From contig NZ_LAXJ01000019.1 of the NCBI RefSeq assembly GCF_001441615.1, positions 124,001-188,000 on the forward strand: DNA of 64,000 nucleotides. The letters are read 5' to 3'. This DNA comes from Roseovarius atlanticus (GTDB lineage Bacteria > Pseudomonadota > Alphaproteobacteria > Rhodobacterales > Rhodobacteraceae). Under the pieces are notes generated by a model. It made no database searches, had not been told where the DNA came from, and worked only from the letters and a program-made list of their open reading frames with translations. The position numbers and the translations under genes are program-made. Positions 35,624 through 44,871 of this stretch are shown here, one piece after another; within the stretch, counting starts at the first letter, position 1, and each line of letters begins with the position of its first letter.

Positions 35624-35651
35624 AAAGTGGCAAAAACCCACTGGACAGTGG
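35617..35651 (+). terminator. Tandem short hairpins after yacG
   Basis: CCACT/AGTGG (35617-35630) and CCACTG/CAGTGG (35638-35651) with an A-rich spacer. The first overlaps the yacG stop. They may end the infA-yacG transcript or mark processing before tRNA-Phe. Confidence 0.4.
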
Positions 35652-35703
35652 CGTGGCCCTCGCCTAGAAAGCCGAAACCCGAACGGCGCGCCCGTTCACC
35701 CGT

Positions 35704-35778
35704 GCCCGGGTAGCTCAGGGGTAGAGCAGTGGATTGAAAATCCTCGTGTCGGTGGTTCGATTCCGCCCCCGGGCACCA
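35704..35778 (+). tRNA. tRNA-Phe (anticodon GAA)
   Basis: A complete 75-base cloverleaf with encoded CCA. Acceptor GCCCGGG pairs with CCCGGGC; the D arm is GCTC/GAGC; the anticodon loop TTGAAAA gives GAA; the T arm is GGTGG-TTCGATT-CCGCC. The anticodon stem has one T-T mismatch. The 3' end is the insertion point of the island that begins with the integrase. Confidence 0.95.
35750..35778 (+). other. Probable attL within the tRNA-Phe 3' end
   Basis: P4-type integrases typically recombine in the T arm and acceptor of a tRNA gene and leave an intact gene at one end. The T-arm/acceptor segment is given as the likely core. The exact crossover cannot be fixed without the right-end copy. Confidence 0.5.
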
Positions 35779-35922
35779 TCCCTACTTCCATAGATGTCCA
35801 GCACGATCCAACTCGTTGTTATTTAACGAATTGGAGTCCAGTGATGTCTGTGGAAAACTGGTGGCAGCCGAAAGAAATTGGGGTATAATCCGGGGTGTAG
35901 ATTATTCGATTCCGTTGTGCCC

Positions 35923-37119
35923 ATGCCTCTTACCGATACTGCCATCCGCAATCTTGATCCAAGAGAAAAACCCTTCAAGATCAGTGACTCGCAGGGTCTG
36001 TTCCTGCTTGTGAACCCGAATGGTTCCCGGTTGTGGCGCTTCAAGTACCGCTTCAACGGCCGGGAAAAGCTGCTCGCACTCGGAAAGTATCCGCTAGTCG
36101 GGCTCAAGCTGGCTCGCGAAAAGCGTGACGAGGCAAAACTTCTGCTCATCGATGGCTACGACCCGTCCGCGGAACGCCGGAAGCGGCGTCGCGAAGAGTT
36201 TCTGAACGAGGGGATCTCTTTCTCTGATCTCGCGGCGGAATATGTGGAAAAGCTTCAACGCGAGGGGCGAGCCGGTCAGACCATGCGAAAGCTTGCATGG
36301 ATGATTTCTCTCGCAGAGCCCCGGCTCGGCGATCTCGAGGTCAAGCAGATCGAGGCACAGGATGTGCTGGCATGCCTGCGTGTCGTCGAGTCCGAGGGCA
36401 AGTTCGAGACCGCGACCCGGCTGCGATCCACAATCGGCTCGATCCTTCGCTACGGGATTGCGACAGGGCGTCTGACGGCCGATCCCACGGCAGCGCTGAA
36501 GGGCGCTCTTGCCCGGCCTCAAAAGCGTCATCGCTCGGCCCTTGTAGACAAGGAGGCGTTCGGTGAACTGCTGGCGAAGATCGACGATTATACCGGTGAG
36601 CCTAAGACCGCTATTGCCCTTCAGCTCCTTGCACTGGTGGCACCGAGGCCGGGGGAGCTACGCCTTGCTGCGTGGGATGAGTTCGATCTTGAGGAACGGG
36701 TCTGGCGCGTACCGGCCGACCGGACCAAGATGCGCCGCCCGCATCGGGTTCCGCTCCCGCGTCAGGCTGTGGAGCGCCTCAGGGAACTGGAGCGGTTTCG
36801 GACGAAAAGCGGTCTGCTCTTCCCGTCCACACGGAACTGGCGGAAAGCTATCTCGGAAAACACCCTCAATTTGGCACTTCGCAGGCTCGGCTATGACCGG
36901 GAGCAAATGACGGCGCACGGGTTTCGGGCAAGCTTTTCGACAATCGCCAACGAATCCGGCAAATGGAACCCGGATGCAATTGAGCGTGCGCTTGGTCATG
37001 TCGAGGGGAACGACGTCCGGAGGGCCTATGCAAGGGGGGAGCACTGGGACGAACGCGTCGAGATGGCGCAATGGTGGGCAGATCAGCTGGACCAGTTCCG
37101 GGAAAGGGCACAAGGATGA
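35923..37119 (+). CDS. int: P4-type tyrosine recombinase (integrase)
   Basis: A 398-residue integrase with an N-terminal DUF4102-like arm-binding domain (MPLTDTAIRNLDPREKPFKI, DSQGLFLLVNPNG) and a C-terminal catalytic domain. Catalytic residues are visible: Arg242 (APRPGELR), His332-x-x-Arg335 (HGFRASF), a second His in ALGHVEG and the nucleophile Tyr369 (RRAYARG). Start 35923 is the family start. It reads away from tRNA-Phe, 145 bases from the attachment site, and overlaps the next gene by 4 bases. Confidence 0.95.
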   Translation: MPLTDTAIRNLDPREKPFKISDSQGLFLLVNPNGSRLWRFKYRFNGREKLLALGKYPLVGLKLAREKRDEAKLLLIDGYDPSAERRKRRREEFLNEGISFSDLAAEYVEKLQREGRAGQTMRKLAWMISLAEPRLGDLEVKQIEAQDVLACLRVVESEGKFETATRLRSTIGSILRYGIATGRLTADPTAALKGALARPQKRHRSALVDKEAFGELLAKIDDYTGEPKTAIALQLLALVAPRPGELRLAAWDEFDLEERVWRVPADRTKMRRPHRVPLPRQAVERLRELERFRTKSGLLFPSTRNWRKAISENTLNLALRRLGYDREQMTAHGFRASFSTIANESGKWNPDAIERALGHVEGNDVRRAYARGEHWDERVEMAQWWADQLDQFRERAQG

Positions 37120-37859
37120 CTGAGTTCTTGCATGGCCAGCACCAAGAGGGACCCGGGGTATTGGGGCCTGATGCCGCCGCACGGATCAAAGACGCGACTG
37201 GGCTGGACCTCAGGGCGGATGTCAAACTCGACAACTTCAGAGCGGCTCTCAACCATCTAGTACAGGAGGCCAGTATCACGGCCCTGTCCGCAGATCCAAG
37301 GGGACAACGCAGAATGCTGGCAAGGCTTCAGAAGGCCTATTTCGACTATCTGGAGCTGGCGCGAAAACTTCGTGACCTCGACCTTTATCCGCCCATGCCC
37401 CCGGTTGCCTGGCAAATCGATACGCGGAATTGGCTCGTGGACACAAATGAACGTCTGCAGAAAATGGGGAAAAGGCAGTCGCGACCCGGGTCGAAGAGTT
37501 CACTGTACCCACGGACTATTGGCCTGTTTTCTGCAGCTTTCGGTGCAGCTCCCACGATCTGGTACGAGAAGGAGCCGGCCAATGCCTCGCCGCTGGTTCG
37601 ATTTGTCAGGGCGCTGGTCGAGGAAGCAAGAGGCTGTGTTGAACCAAAAGCACTTGGCGTAACGGGGAATACCTCACAGGAGCGAGTCGACAAGCTCTGG
37701 CTGGAGCAAACCGGTCCGGCCATTTGTGAAGGTCTCAAGAAAGCAAAGAAAGAAATACGAAAGTCGAACGAAAACGGGGAGCCCGGCGCCAGGACCGGGT
37801 CTGATCCCGAGTGGATGATCCACGCGGAGTTCTTTTCTGCCATAATGGGAATGCGCTGA
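37116..37859 (+). CDS. Hypothetical island protein
   Basis: A 247-residue protein with no domain that I recognise. It is mainly helical by eye, with a charged C-terminal half (KKAKKEIRKSNENGEPGA). It overlaps the integrase stop by 4 bases and so is cotranslated with it. Proteins in this position of P4-like elements are often accessory to excision or of unknown role; no function is assigned. Confidence 0.7.
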   Translation: MTEFLHGQHQEGPGVLGPDAAARIKDATGLDLRADVKLDNFRAALNHLVQEASITALSADPRGQRRMLARLQKAYFDYLELARKLRDLDLYPPMPPVAWQIDTRNWLVDTNERLQKMGKRQSRPGSKSSLYPRTIGLFSAAFGAAPTIWYEKEPANASPLVRFVRALVEEARGCVEPKALGVTGNTSQERVDKLWLEQTGPAICEGLKKAKKEIRKSNENGEPGARTGSDPEWMIHAEFFSAIMGMR

Positions 37860-37987
37860 TATACCTTGGAAAGAAAACCTCGATACGTTTCCGTCTCGAG
37901 CAATTCCTACCGCGGTCGTCCGAAGAGCTTCAGAAAGGTCCGCATGAGCTCAGTTGCAGCTCTTGCGAACCCGAAAGGAGCAAACTC

Positions 37988-38230
37988 TTGGAAAACATCA
38001 GGACAACAACCAAACCCTGGCGCGATTGTGCGCCGGACGGCCGTTTGCTGCGGCTGCCGGAGATTCTCGAGCGTACGGGCCTCTCCCGATCCCAGATCTA
38101 CGAGATGATTGCGGCCGGAGACTTTCCCCCGCTGATCAAGCTTGGCCGTCGTGCCGCAGCTCTGCCCGAGGCTTGGCTGAACTGCTTTGTCGAAGAGAAA
38201 GCCCGCCGGGCGCTCGAGCGGACCAACTGA
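37988..38230 (+). CDS. AlpA-like MerR-type regulator / excisionase
   Basis: An 80-residue DNA-binding protein with the AlpA pattern: LLRLPEILERTGLSRSQIYE, then GDFPPLIKLGRRAAALPEAW. AlpA proteins activate integrase genes or act as excisionases in P4-like elements. The best start is a TTG at 37988, six bases after AAAGGAG; the frame remains open upstream to 37811, but without an ATG that has a ribosome binding site. Confidence 0.82.
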   Translation: MENIRTTTKPWRDCAPDGRLLRLPEILERTGLSRSQIYEMIAAGDFPPLIKLGRRAAALPEAWLNCFVEEKARRALERTN

Positions 38231-38266
38231 CGGCCCTCTTCACCTAAAACACACTGGAAATCTCTC

Positions 38267-38554
38267 ATGTTCGAAAATTCCCCGATCCCGCCTGAATGGG
38301 CGCACATGTACACGCAATCTCTGGCTGATCTGGAACGCAACGGGGGCGCGCGTCGCTTCCTCGAAGCAATCGTAGATATCGAGATCCGGCAACGCATCGA
38401 GGCGGCCGAAATCTTCGGTCGCGAGGCCGCTGAAGAAGCACCGGCTCATTATTCGCTGTGCGGCCAGATGATCCACGTCCGCCTCGCAATCAATCTGGAT
38501 CTCATCCCGCCCGAAAAACGGGAGCGCGCCGAAAGGGAATGGCGCAAGGTCTGA
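38267..38554 (+). CDS. Small hypothetical island protein
   Basis: A 95-residue, Glu/Arg-rich, probably helical protein (GGARRFLEAIVDIEIRQRI). No family recognised. It lies between the AlpA-like gene and a clear terminator, and its codon use matches its neighbours, so it is probably real. Confidence 0.6.
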   Translation: MFENSPIPPEWAHMYTQSLADLERNGGARRFLEAIVDIEIRQRIEAAEIFGREAAEEAPAHYSLCGQMIHVRLAINLDLIPPEKRERAEREWRKV

Positions 38555-38581
38555 CACAAATCGGGGATAGCTTCCGCGAAA

Positions 38582-38618
38582 ACGCCGCTCCAAGGGGCAT
38601 TCGGAGCGGCGTCTTTTC
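38582..38618 (+). terminator. Intrinsic terminator inside the island backbone
   Basis: ACGCCGCTCC (38582-38591) pairs perfectly with GGAGCGGCGT (38603-38612), followed by CTTTTC. It ends the int-AlpA-small gene transcript and separates it from the primase gene. Confidence 0.8.
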
Positions 38619-38668
38619 TCTGACATTTATCACATGCCGGTTTCCGGAATGAGCCAAGAGATCACACA

Positions 38669-40978
38669 ATGCGACATAACAAGAACAGGCGCGTCAGGCA
38701 ACGCGTCAATCTCGAGTGCGCACTCGCGCACGCAGCTGCGGGGATCAAGATTATTCCCGTGCGCACCAAAACTGAAATATCTCCGAGCGGAAACATCCGA
38801 AAGGCAAAGAGCCCGTTTATAACGGACTGGCCAGCGAGAGCGACGACCGACGCAGAAACGATCAGGGCATGGTTCGACAAATTTCCCGACGCGGCTCCGG
38901 CCATTGTGACGGGTGAAGAGAACGGTTTTGACGTCCTTGATATTGACGTAAAGAAGGATTGCGACGGGTTCGAGGAACTCAGGAAACTCAGGATCCCGAA
39001 CGGCGCCCTGTCTCCAGTCCTTGTCGACACGCCCAGTGGCGGTACGCATTACTATTTCAAACACCATAGTGGCCTTCGAAACAGTGAAGGGGAACTCGCT
39101 CCCGGCATCGATGTTCGCGCCGATGGCGGGTACGTCCTTGCGCCTGGCGCCGTTGTGGAAATGGGTACTTACGAAGTGCTCGTCTGGGATGTGCGTGACA
39201 ACAGGGACCAGCTTACAGACTGGCCGAACCAACTGGTTGCCCTTTTCAACGGGCACAAATCCGAAATCTTGAAGGTCCCGGAAGGACTGTCCCGCCGCTT
39301 GCGCTCGGCCCTGATGGCTATCCCGAATGATACGTCGAACCCGGATGCCGAGTCCCGTTCGTGGTGGCTGAGGATCGGGGCCGCGCTTCACTACGAAACC
39401 GAAGGATCCGAAGAAGGCCTTGAGCTGTTCCACAAATGGTCGATGGGTTGGCACGATTACGACCCGGATCACACGGAGCAGCTCTGGAAATCCTTTGGGC
39501 GCAAAAGTGGCAGGCCGTGTACTGGCGCAACGATCTTTGCCGAAGCGCGACGCCACGGATGGTATGATCAATCCCTGCTTGACGGGGGGGACGGGGATCG
39601 TGAAACGAACACGCCCATCGATCAACGTCTGCAGTTCCTTCTTGACCGGTATGTCGCTGTTCGCGTCGGTGCGGCCTTTGCGGTTCTCGACAAGGAGACT
39701 GCGCCCGAAGGCAAGCCGTTCCTAACCTGGCCAGCCTTCCAGCAGCTCTACAGCCACTGGATCTCGGGCAGTGTGCGACTCACAGGACAATGGGCCACAA
39801 GTCCCAATCGGGAAGTCTACGAAAAGGGGGTTACATTTGATCCCTCAGGCAAGATCCGGCGCGGAGCCTATAATTTCTGGCAAGGATTTCCCGTCAATCC
39901 CGAACCTGGCGATTCCAGTGTTCTGACAGATTTTCTGTTCCGGGATATCTGTGGTGGCGATTCGTGCAGCTACCAATTGCTCATGACCCACTTCGCTCAT
40001 CTGGTTCAGTACCCGGACGACAAGCCGGGCGTCGCACTCGTGCTCAAGGGGCCGAAAGGTGTCGGCAAGGACACTGCAATTCTGTCTCTGCGTGCCCTTG
40101 TCGGCGCCCATTATGCCTACGCCACAAGCCCCGAAGATGTGCTCGGCAAGTTCAATGTCATGCTCGTCCAGGCGCTGGTCGTGCATCTGGAAGAAGCAAC
40201 ATGGGGTGGGGACAAGAGGGCGGCCAAGAAGTTTCAGGGGCTCATCACCTCAGAGACCCTGCGGGTCGAGCCGAAGGGTATCGATGCCTACACGACACCG
40301 AATTTCTCGAGGTTCATGCTCTCTACAAACGACGATTGGGCGGTGCCTGCCTCGGGTGAGGACGAACGGCGCTACGCCGTCATCGAGGTCCCGGACCATT
40401 GGGCGGACACCTCCTCGAGAAACGAGAAATGGCGCTCGAAGAAAGTGGCGCACTTCAAGCGGGTTCACGCGAGCATCAAGGACCGGGCTACACTGGCAGC
40501 CTGGATGCATCACCTGCTTTTCTGGTGCCGTGAGGATGGGCAGGATCTGAGAACTGCCGTTCGTCTGGCACCGAGGAATACTGCCCTTGCCGAACAGAAG
40601 GCGTCCGGGTTTGGTGGTCTAGACGCATACTGGTTCGATATCCTTGTTTCCGGTCAACTGCCGGACGGCATTTTTTGGGGCGAGGATGGCGGCGAGATGG
40701 CCACGGCCGACCTTCAGTCAGCTCTTTCATCATGGTTTCGCGGTCGCCGCGGCGAAGGAAATCCTCCGGGGTCCAGGACCATAGGCAAGCGTCTTGCCAA
40801 GATTGCCCCGAGCGTGCGCCGGGAGCGAGAAACCTCAGGTGAAAGACGAGGGTACTACTACAGGCTCCCCCCCCTCTCCGCCGCGAGGGGGGAGTTTGCC
40901 AAGGCGCACGGGGTCGCCTTCGAAGACCTCTACGATGAGGAGGCGATAACCGCGCGCAACCTCTTCGAGCTGGTTTGA
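38669..40978 (+). CDS. Primase-polymerase / D5-like helicase replication protein
   Basis: A 769-residue replication protein. The N-terminal third resembles a bifunctional primase-polymerase (IIPVRTKTE, VTGEENGFDVLDIDV, VDTPSGGTHYYF with the Prim-Pol His). A PriCT-like middle part follows (SWWLRIGAALHYE). The C-terminal DUF5906/D5-type ATPase has Walker A GPKGVGKD at 461-468, HLEEATWGGDKRAAKK as Walker B, and STNDDWAVPASGEDERRYAV as sensor block. Such genes give P4-like satellites autonomous replication. It is set apart from the Dpd cargo by more than 500 bases. Confidence 0.85.
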   Translation: MRHNKNRRVRQRVNLECALAHAAAGIKIIPVRTKTEISPSGNIRKAKSPFITDWPARATTDAETIRAWFDKFPDAAPAIVTGEENGFDVLDIDVKKDCDGFEELRKLRIPNGALSPVLVDTPSGGTHYYFKHHSGLRNSEGELAPGIDVRADGGYVLAPGAVVEMGTYEVLVWDVRDNRDQLTDWPNQLVALFNGHKSEILKVPEGLSRRLRSALMAIPNDTSNPDAESRSWWLRIGAALHYETEGSEEGLELFHKWSMGWHDYDPDHTEQLWKSFGRKSGRPCTGATIFAEARRHGWYDQSLLDGGDGDRETNTPIDQRLQFLLDRYVAVRVGAAFAVLDKETAPEGKPFLTWPAFQQLYSHWISGSVRLTGQWATSPNREVYEKGVTFDPSGKIRRGAYNFWQGFPVNPEPGDSSVLTDFLFRDICGGDSCSYQLLMTHFAHLVQYPDDKPGVALVLKGPKGVGKDTAILSLRALVGAHYAYATSPEDVLGKFNVMLVQALVVHLEEATWGGDKRAAKKFQGLITSETLRVEPKGIDAYTTPNFSRFMLSTNDDWAVPASGEDERRYAVIEVPDHWADTSSRNEKWRSKKVAHFKRVHASIKDRATLAAWMHHLLFWCREDGQDLRTAVRLAPRNTALAEQKASGFGGLDAYWFDILVSGQLPDGIFWGEDGGEMATADLQSALSSWFRGRRGEGNPPGSRTIGKRLAKIAPSVRRERETSGERRGYYYRLPPLSAARGEFAKAHGVAFEDLYDEEAITARNLFELV

Positions 40979-41501
40979 CAAGATCCTTCCGTTCTCTTCT
41001 GCATGTAAACGGACGACGAACAGGGCAGTTGGAAACCGCTTGGTTTCAGAGACTTGTCCTGTTTGTCCCGTTTGCCTCAAGAGGAAGTTGAATTAATTCG
41101 CGGCTTCGCCGATGCTTCACGAGTTTCCGGTCTCAATGAGACATTCAGGTTAAAGGAACTCTCCGGCATTGTTCTGCACCGGTTTCCAAAATATATGCTG
41201 AGGTATCAAAATACCCCAAAAATTTTGTCGTACCGGGGCTCGGCGCACCCCCTGACGTGCCTGCAAGGCCGCCAAGTACCTAAGCGGCCCTTATCCCTGG
41301 ATCATAACCCCAGATCAAACTGTATTTTTTGACGGAGTATGGTCAGTTGCGGCCATGCGGTAGTTATCCGAACTTCCAGCAGGACAAAGATAGTGCAGTT
41401 ATTTCTGAAACACCGATTGCGCCAACCTGCAGTTAATTGATTGTCAGGCGCCGTATCGTGTGAGATAACTGCTCTATATGCTATTGTTTCGGTGACTCGC
41501 C
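40979..41501. other. Intergenic region between element backbone and Dpd cargo
   Basis: About 520 bases, AT-richer than either side. The frame open at 41054-41332 has no family match or ribosome binding site and ends with a T run region (TGTATTTTTTG near 41321-41332). I see no RNA gene. The right end holds a candidate promoter for the cargo operon. Confidence 0.5.
41441..41469 (+). promoter_or_regulatory. Candidate sigma-70-like promoter of the dpd/que operon
   Basis: TTGTCA (41441-41446) and GATAAC (41464-41469) are spaced by 17 bases, with 5/6 and 4/6 matches to the consensus. A start near 41476 would give a leader of about 26 bases before the TTG start at 41502. Inference by eye only. Confidence 0.35.
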
Positions 41502-42455
41502 TTGAAATCAGTTGTGCTAATTCCTTGTACGGATCGCAAGCGGATTCTGCCGTCGGACATGCTCAGTGCACGCAATCTAACTGCTGGGAGACTGCAAGAG
41601 GTTGCTAAGCAGTGGAGTGAATGCATCCATTCTGCCAATGATCGCGCTAAACCCAATGATTTATATTGTGGCCGTGCTTACAGAGAAGGCAGATTGGCCG
41701 CTGATTTGATTGGCGCTGAGTTGGCGATACTGTCGGCCGGTCATGGCATTGTTCGTGAAAACCAGGAAATCGCGGCGTACGGTTTGACTGTGGCGCCTGG
41801 CAAATCCGACTCGATTCAAAGCAAGATCCGAGATGAAGCGTGGTCCAGTGCTAAATGGTGGCGTGCTCTTGGTGATTATGCCGCCGCTTCGATCAGCCTT
41901 TCGGAGTATTTTGAGCAAGCCTCTGCGGACTTAGTTCTTATCGCGCTTTCTGAGAACTACGCGACACTGCTCAGCAGTGAATTGGCTAGCCTGGATGAAG
42001 AGTCCGCACAAAAGATGAGAGTTTTTGGTGCCGGTTTGGCCAAACATTTGCCTGCTAACATCCAGCACTGCTTAATGCCCTACGACGCGCGCCTCAACGG
42101 TCCTCAGAGCCCGATCAATGGGACTATGACTGACTTTCCGACACGCGCTCTGCACCATTTTGCAATGGCCTTGCACGAAGGGCGTTTGTGCGGAAGGTCG
42201 TCCGCAGAAGATCGGTGCCAAGTTGAAGAAATGCTAAAAGGCTGGAGCGCTCCCGTCATTCCTGTTCGGAAAAAAATGTCCGATCAAGAAGTGATCAGTT
42301 TCGTTCTAAAAAACTGGGGCAAGACCGACGGAAGATCAGGGGCAACGCTACGACTGCTCAGAGATAGCGGTAATGCATGTGAACAAACTCGGTTCAAGGA
42401 TCTGTTCAAACATGCTGCTGCAAGCCGCGTAAAATCAGAGGTGGGGGCGGCGTGA
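41502..42455 (+). CDS. DUF6884/YaaA-like protein, candidate DpdC
   Basis: A 317-residue protein. The N-terminal half has the DUF6884/YaaA (DUF328)-like pattern: VVLIPCTDRKR with a conserved Cys near residue 9, DLYCGRAYREG, then AELAILSAGHGIVRENQEIA. The C-terminal 80 residues are unassigned. In characterised dpd clusters DpdC converts dPreQ0 in DNA to the amide (dADG); gene position just before dpdB/dpdA makes this the best DpdC candidate, but that is inference. The start is TTG at 41502 with a weak ribosome binding site; its stop overlaps the next ATG by one base. Confidence 0.6.
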   Translation: MKSVVLIPCTDRKRILPSDMLSARNLTAGRLQEVAKQWSECIHSANDRAKPNDLYCGRAYREGRLAADLIGAELAILSAGHGIVRENQEIAAYGLTVAPGKSDSIQSKIRDEAWSSAKWWRALGDYAAASISLSEYFEQASADLVLIALSENYATLLSSELASLDEESAQKMRVFGAGLAKHLPANIQHCLMPYDARLNGPQSPINGTMTDFPTRALHHFAMALHEGRLCGRSSAEDRCQVEEMLKGWSAPVIPVRKKMSDQEVISFVLKNWGKTDGRSGATLRLLRDSGNACEQTRFKDLFKHAAASRVKSEVGAA

Positions 42456-43573
42456 TGGCTGAACCGCTGAGCCTCCGGGCCGTCCGTGCGGAGCAAGGGG
42501 AGGGCGTCGATGTGTACAGCTTCTTTATGCGTGGCTCTGACGTGCTTCGCATCGCTGATATTTCGCGCGTGCATCGCGATGAAGTTGACGAACTGAAAGG
42601 GTTTCAGCGCAAGGAAATCCAGAATCACGTGACAGGCATCGTTGAATATTTAGACCGGGGCAACGTGATCTTCCCCAACGCGATCATCCTGGCGTTTCAA
42701 GGAAACATCGATTTCAAGCAGTCGCGCGGTCCAAGCCCGGATGGCCCAGTCAGTGGCACTTTAACAATTCCAGTGCATTCAAGCGAACGGAAAGCAGCAT
42801 GGATCGTAGATGGTCAGCAACGCGCCTTTGCTCTCAGCCGAACAATAAATGAAGACATCATGGTACCTGTTGTGGGGTTTGTTGCACCAAGTATCGACGT
42901 GCAGCGGGAGCAGTTCATACTCGTCAACAAGGCGAAGCCATTGCCAAAGCGTCTGATCAATGAGTTGCTACCTGAGATATCTGCAGAAATTCCTGCTGAT
43001 CTGCGTCCAGCAAAAATCCCGAGCGAACTATGTAACCTGCTGAACCAGGATCCCAAGTCGCCGTTCTACAAACTCATTCGTCGCATGTCTGATGAGGATA
43101 CAAATACAACGGCGGTTGTCGTGGACACAGCGCTCATCAACGCGATGAAGCAGTCCATTAACAACTACGGCGCTTTGGCTCTCTATAAGAACACCACTTC
43201 CGATGGGAGTGCCGATGTGGAAGGCATGTACCGGGTCATGTGTGTCTACTGGTCTGCCGTGAAAAAGGTATTCCCAGAAGCATGGGGCCTTAAGCCGCAA
43301 GAAAGCCGGTTGATGCATTCGGCTGGAATTCAGGCAATGGGTGTTCTGATGGACCGCATCATGCCGCGCATGCATCAGACAGCGAACGTTGCAGATGAGG
43401 TGGAGAAATGCTTGCGCCGGATCTCTCCATACTGCTCTTGGACTGACGGCACGTGGGACAGTCTTGGTTTGCAATGGAATGAGATCCAGAACCTGCCGCG
43501 ACATATCAAAGCGCTGGCGGAGTACTTGGTGCAGATTGATTTCGCGGAGTCTCAGAGGCAGGTGCAAAAATGA
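42455..43573 (+). CDS. dpdB: DpdB, DndB-like DGQQR protein, copy 1
   Basis: A 372-residue member of the DndB/DGQHR group. The signature reads VDGQQRAFALS (Asp119-Arg123), followed by QFILVNKAKPLPKRLINELL, the ParB/Srx-like catalytic block. In the Salmonella dpd system DpdB is an ATPase needed with DpdA to put preQ0 in DNA. The start at ATG 42455 overlaps the previous stop; a GTG sits 3 bases before. It overlaps dpdA by 4 bases. A paralogue with the same blocks follows dpdA. Confidence 0.82.
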   Translation: MAEPLSLRAVRAEQGEGVDVYSFFMRGSDVLRIADISRVHRDEVDELKGFQRKEIQNHVTGIVEYLDRGNVIFPNAIILAFQGNIDFKQSRGPSPDGPVSGTLTIPVHSSERKAAWIVDGQQRAFALSRTINEDIMVPVVGFVAPSIDVQREQFILVNKAKPLPKRLINELLPEISAEIPADLRPAKIPSELCNLLNQDPKSPFYKLIRRMSDEDTNTTAVVVDTALINAMKQSINNYGALALYKNTTSDGSADVEGMYRVMCVYWSAVKKVFPEAWGLKPQESRLMHSAGIQAMGVLMDRIMPRMHQTANVADEVEKCLRRISPYCSWTDGTWDSLGLQWNEIQNLPRHIKALAEYLVQIDFAESQRQVQK

Positions 43574-44871
43574 AGTTCATTTTTGCCGACAGCCTCGACT
43601 ATGTGGACCCAAGATACGATTTCCTGGAAGACCGCTCACCGTCTGATCGAGAACCGTACTGGGACGATTTTTATCCCCACGAGTTGCTCGGGTATGCACC
43701 GTATGACGGCATACTGGTCTCCAGAGCGATAGTTGGGGGCAACAAAGTTTCCGGGAAGTATACGGATGCTCAAGCACAGCGTTTTCAGAGGGTAGGTGCA
43801 CGCGAGTTTCTGCGGTTCCGGGAGGCAGATTACCCCGGGTCATTTGTTTTCGGCGACTGCGGCGCCTTCACCTATCACGAAATGGAGACTCCGCCGTACA
43901 CATCCGAAGAGATGGTCGACTTTTATGGTGACGGGCAGTTTACGCATGGATGCTCCATCGACCATATTATTTTTGACTATGTCGAGGATCATGAAGCACA
44001 CGACTTGGAGCCGGGACGGCTAGAAGAAAATCGTCGTCGTTTTGAAATCACCTCTGCAAATGCAGAGGAATTCCTGCAGCAAAGCAAGCGAATTGGTAAC
44101 AGCTTCACCCCGATGGGGGTGGTGCAAGGCTGGTCGCCGGCTTCGATGGCGGAGGCCGCTCTGCGCCTAAAGAAAATGGGGTACAAATATATCGCCATTG
44201 GCGGAATGGTGCCCCTTCGAGCGCCGCAAATCAAAACGGTTCTGACTGCGATCCGCGAAGCTGTGGGGAACGACCTGAACATGCATGTGTTGGGGTTCGC
44301 GAAAGCAGAAGAAATCCATCAGTTCAGCGATGTGAACATCACCAGCTTCGATACAACCTCGCCATTGCTGCGCGCTTTTAAGGACTCCACGCGAAACTAC
44401 TATGCTTTGAAGCCGGAAGGCGGGATTGAATATTTCTCTGCGATCCGGATCCCGCAAGCGATCGAAAATAATAGCCTGAAAAACCTCGCAAAGCAGGGTG
44501 TCTATTCGCAGGAAGACCTGATTAATCGCGAGGCCCGCGCGCTCAACGCGCTGCGTGCATTTGATCGTGGTGAAGCTGATGCGCACGAAGCCCTCGAAGA
44601 CGTGATGGCCTATACAGCGCCGCTCGCAGTCGGCCGCGATGACAGGCACTCCGATAAAGAAAAACGCAAGCTCGACAGCCTTCGGGAAAAGTATAAGCGC
44701 ACGCTCGAACATCGTCCGTGGCAGTCATGCGATTGCAGCGTTTGTAGAACAGCAGGCGTCGAAACAATTATCTTCCGCGCCAGCAACCGCAACAAGCGAC
44801 GCGGTATTCACAACATTCAAGCCTATCAAAAGCACATCCGAAAAATAGAGAAAGCAGAAGAGCATGCCTAA
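43570..44871 (+). CDS. dpdA: DpdA, TGT-like enzyme inserting 7-deazaguanine into DNA
   Basis: A 433-residue member of the tRNA-guanine transglycosylase superfamily, DNA-acting branch. FGDCGAFTY (Asp96) corresponds to the base-recognition Asp; ITSFDTTSPL (Asp261) to the nucleophile region; VVQGWSPASM and YIAIGGMVPL to the substrate pocket. The zinc site is complete: Cys387, Cys389, Cys392 and His414 (C-x-C-x2-C-x21-H). DpdA exchanges guanine for preQ0 in double-stranded DNA. It is flanked by two DpdB-type genes, with overlaps of 4 and 8 bases, and followed by preQ0 synthesis genes, which fixes the assignment. Confidence 0.9.
   Translation: MKFIFADSLDYVDPRYDFLEDRSPSDREPYWDDFYPHELLGYAPYDGILVSRAIVGGNKVSGKYTDAQAQRFQRVGAREFLRFREADYPGSFVFGDCGAFTYHEMETPPYTSEEMVDFYGDGQFTHGCSIDHIIFDYVEDHEAHDLEPGRLEENRRRFEITSANAEEFLQQSKRIGNSFTPMGVVQGWSPASMAEAALRLKKMGYKYIAIGGMVPLRAPQIKTVLTAIREAVGNDLNMHVLGFAKAEEIHQFSDVNITSFDTTSPLLRAFKDSTRNYYALKPEGGIEYFSAIRIPQAIENNSLKNLAKQGVYSQEDLINREARALNALRAFDRGEADAHEALEDVMAYTAPLAVGRDDRHSDKEKRKLDSLREKYKRTLEHRPWQSCDCSVCRTAGVETIIFRASNRNKRRGIHNIQAYQKHIRKIEKAEEHA

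Noticed and set aside
41054..41332. Small frame between primase and dpd operon as a gene
   Set aside because: No family resemblance and no ribosome binding site; composition is like non-coding sequence.
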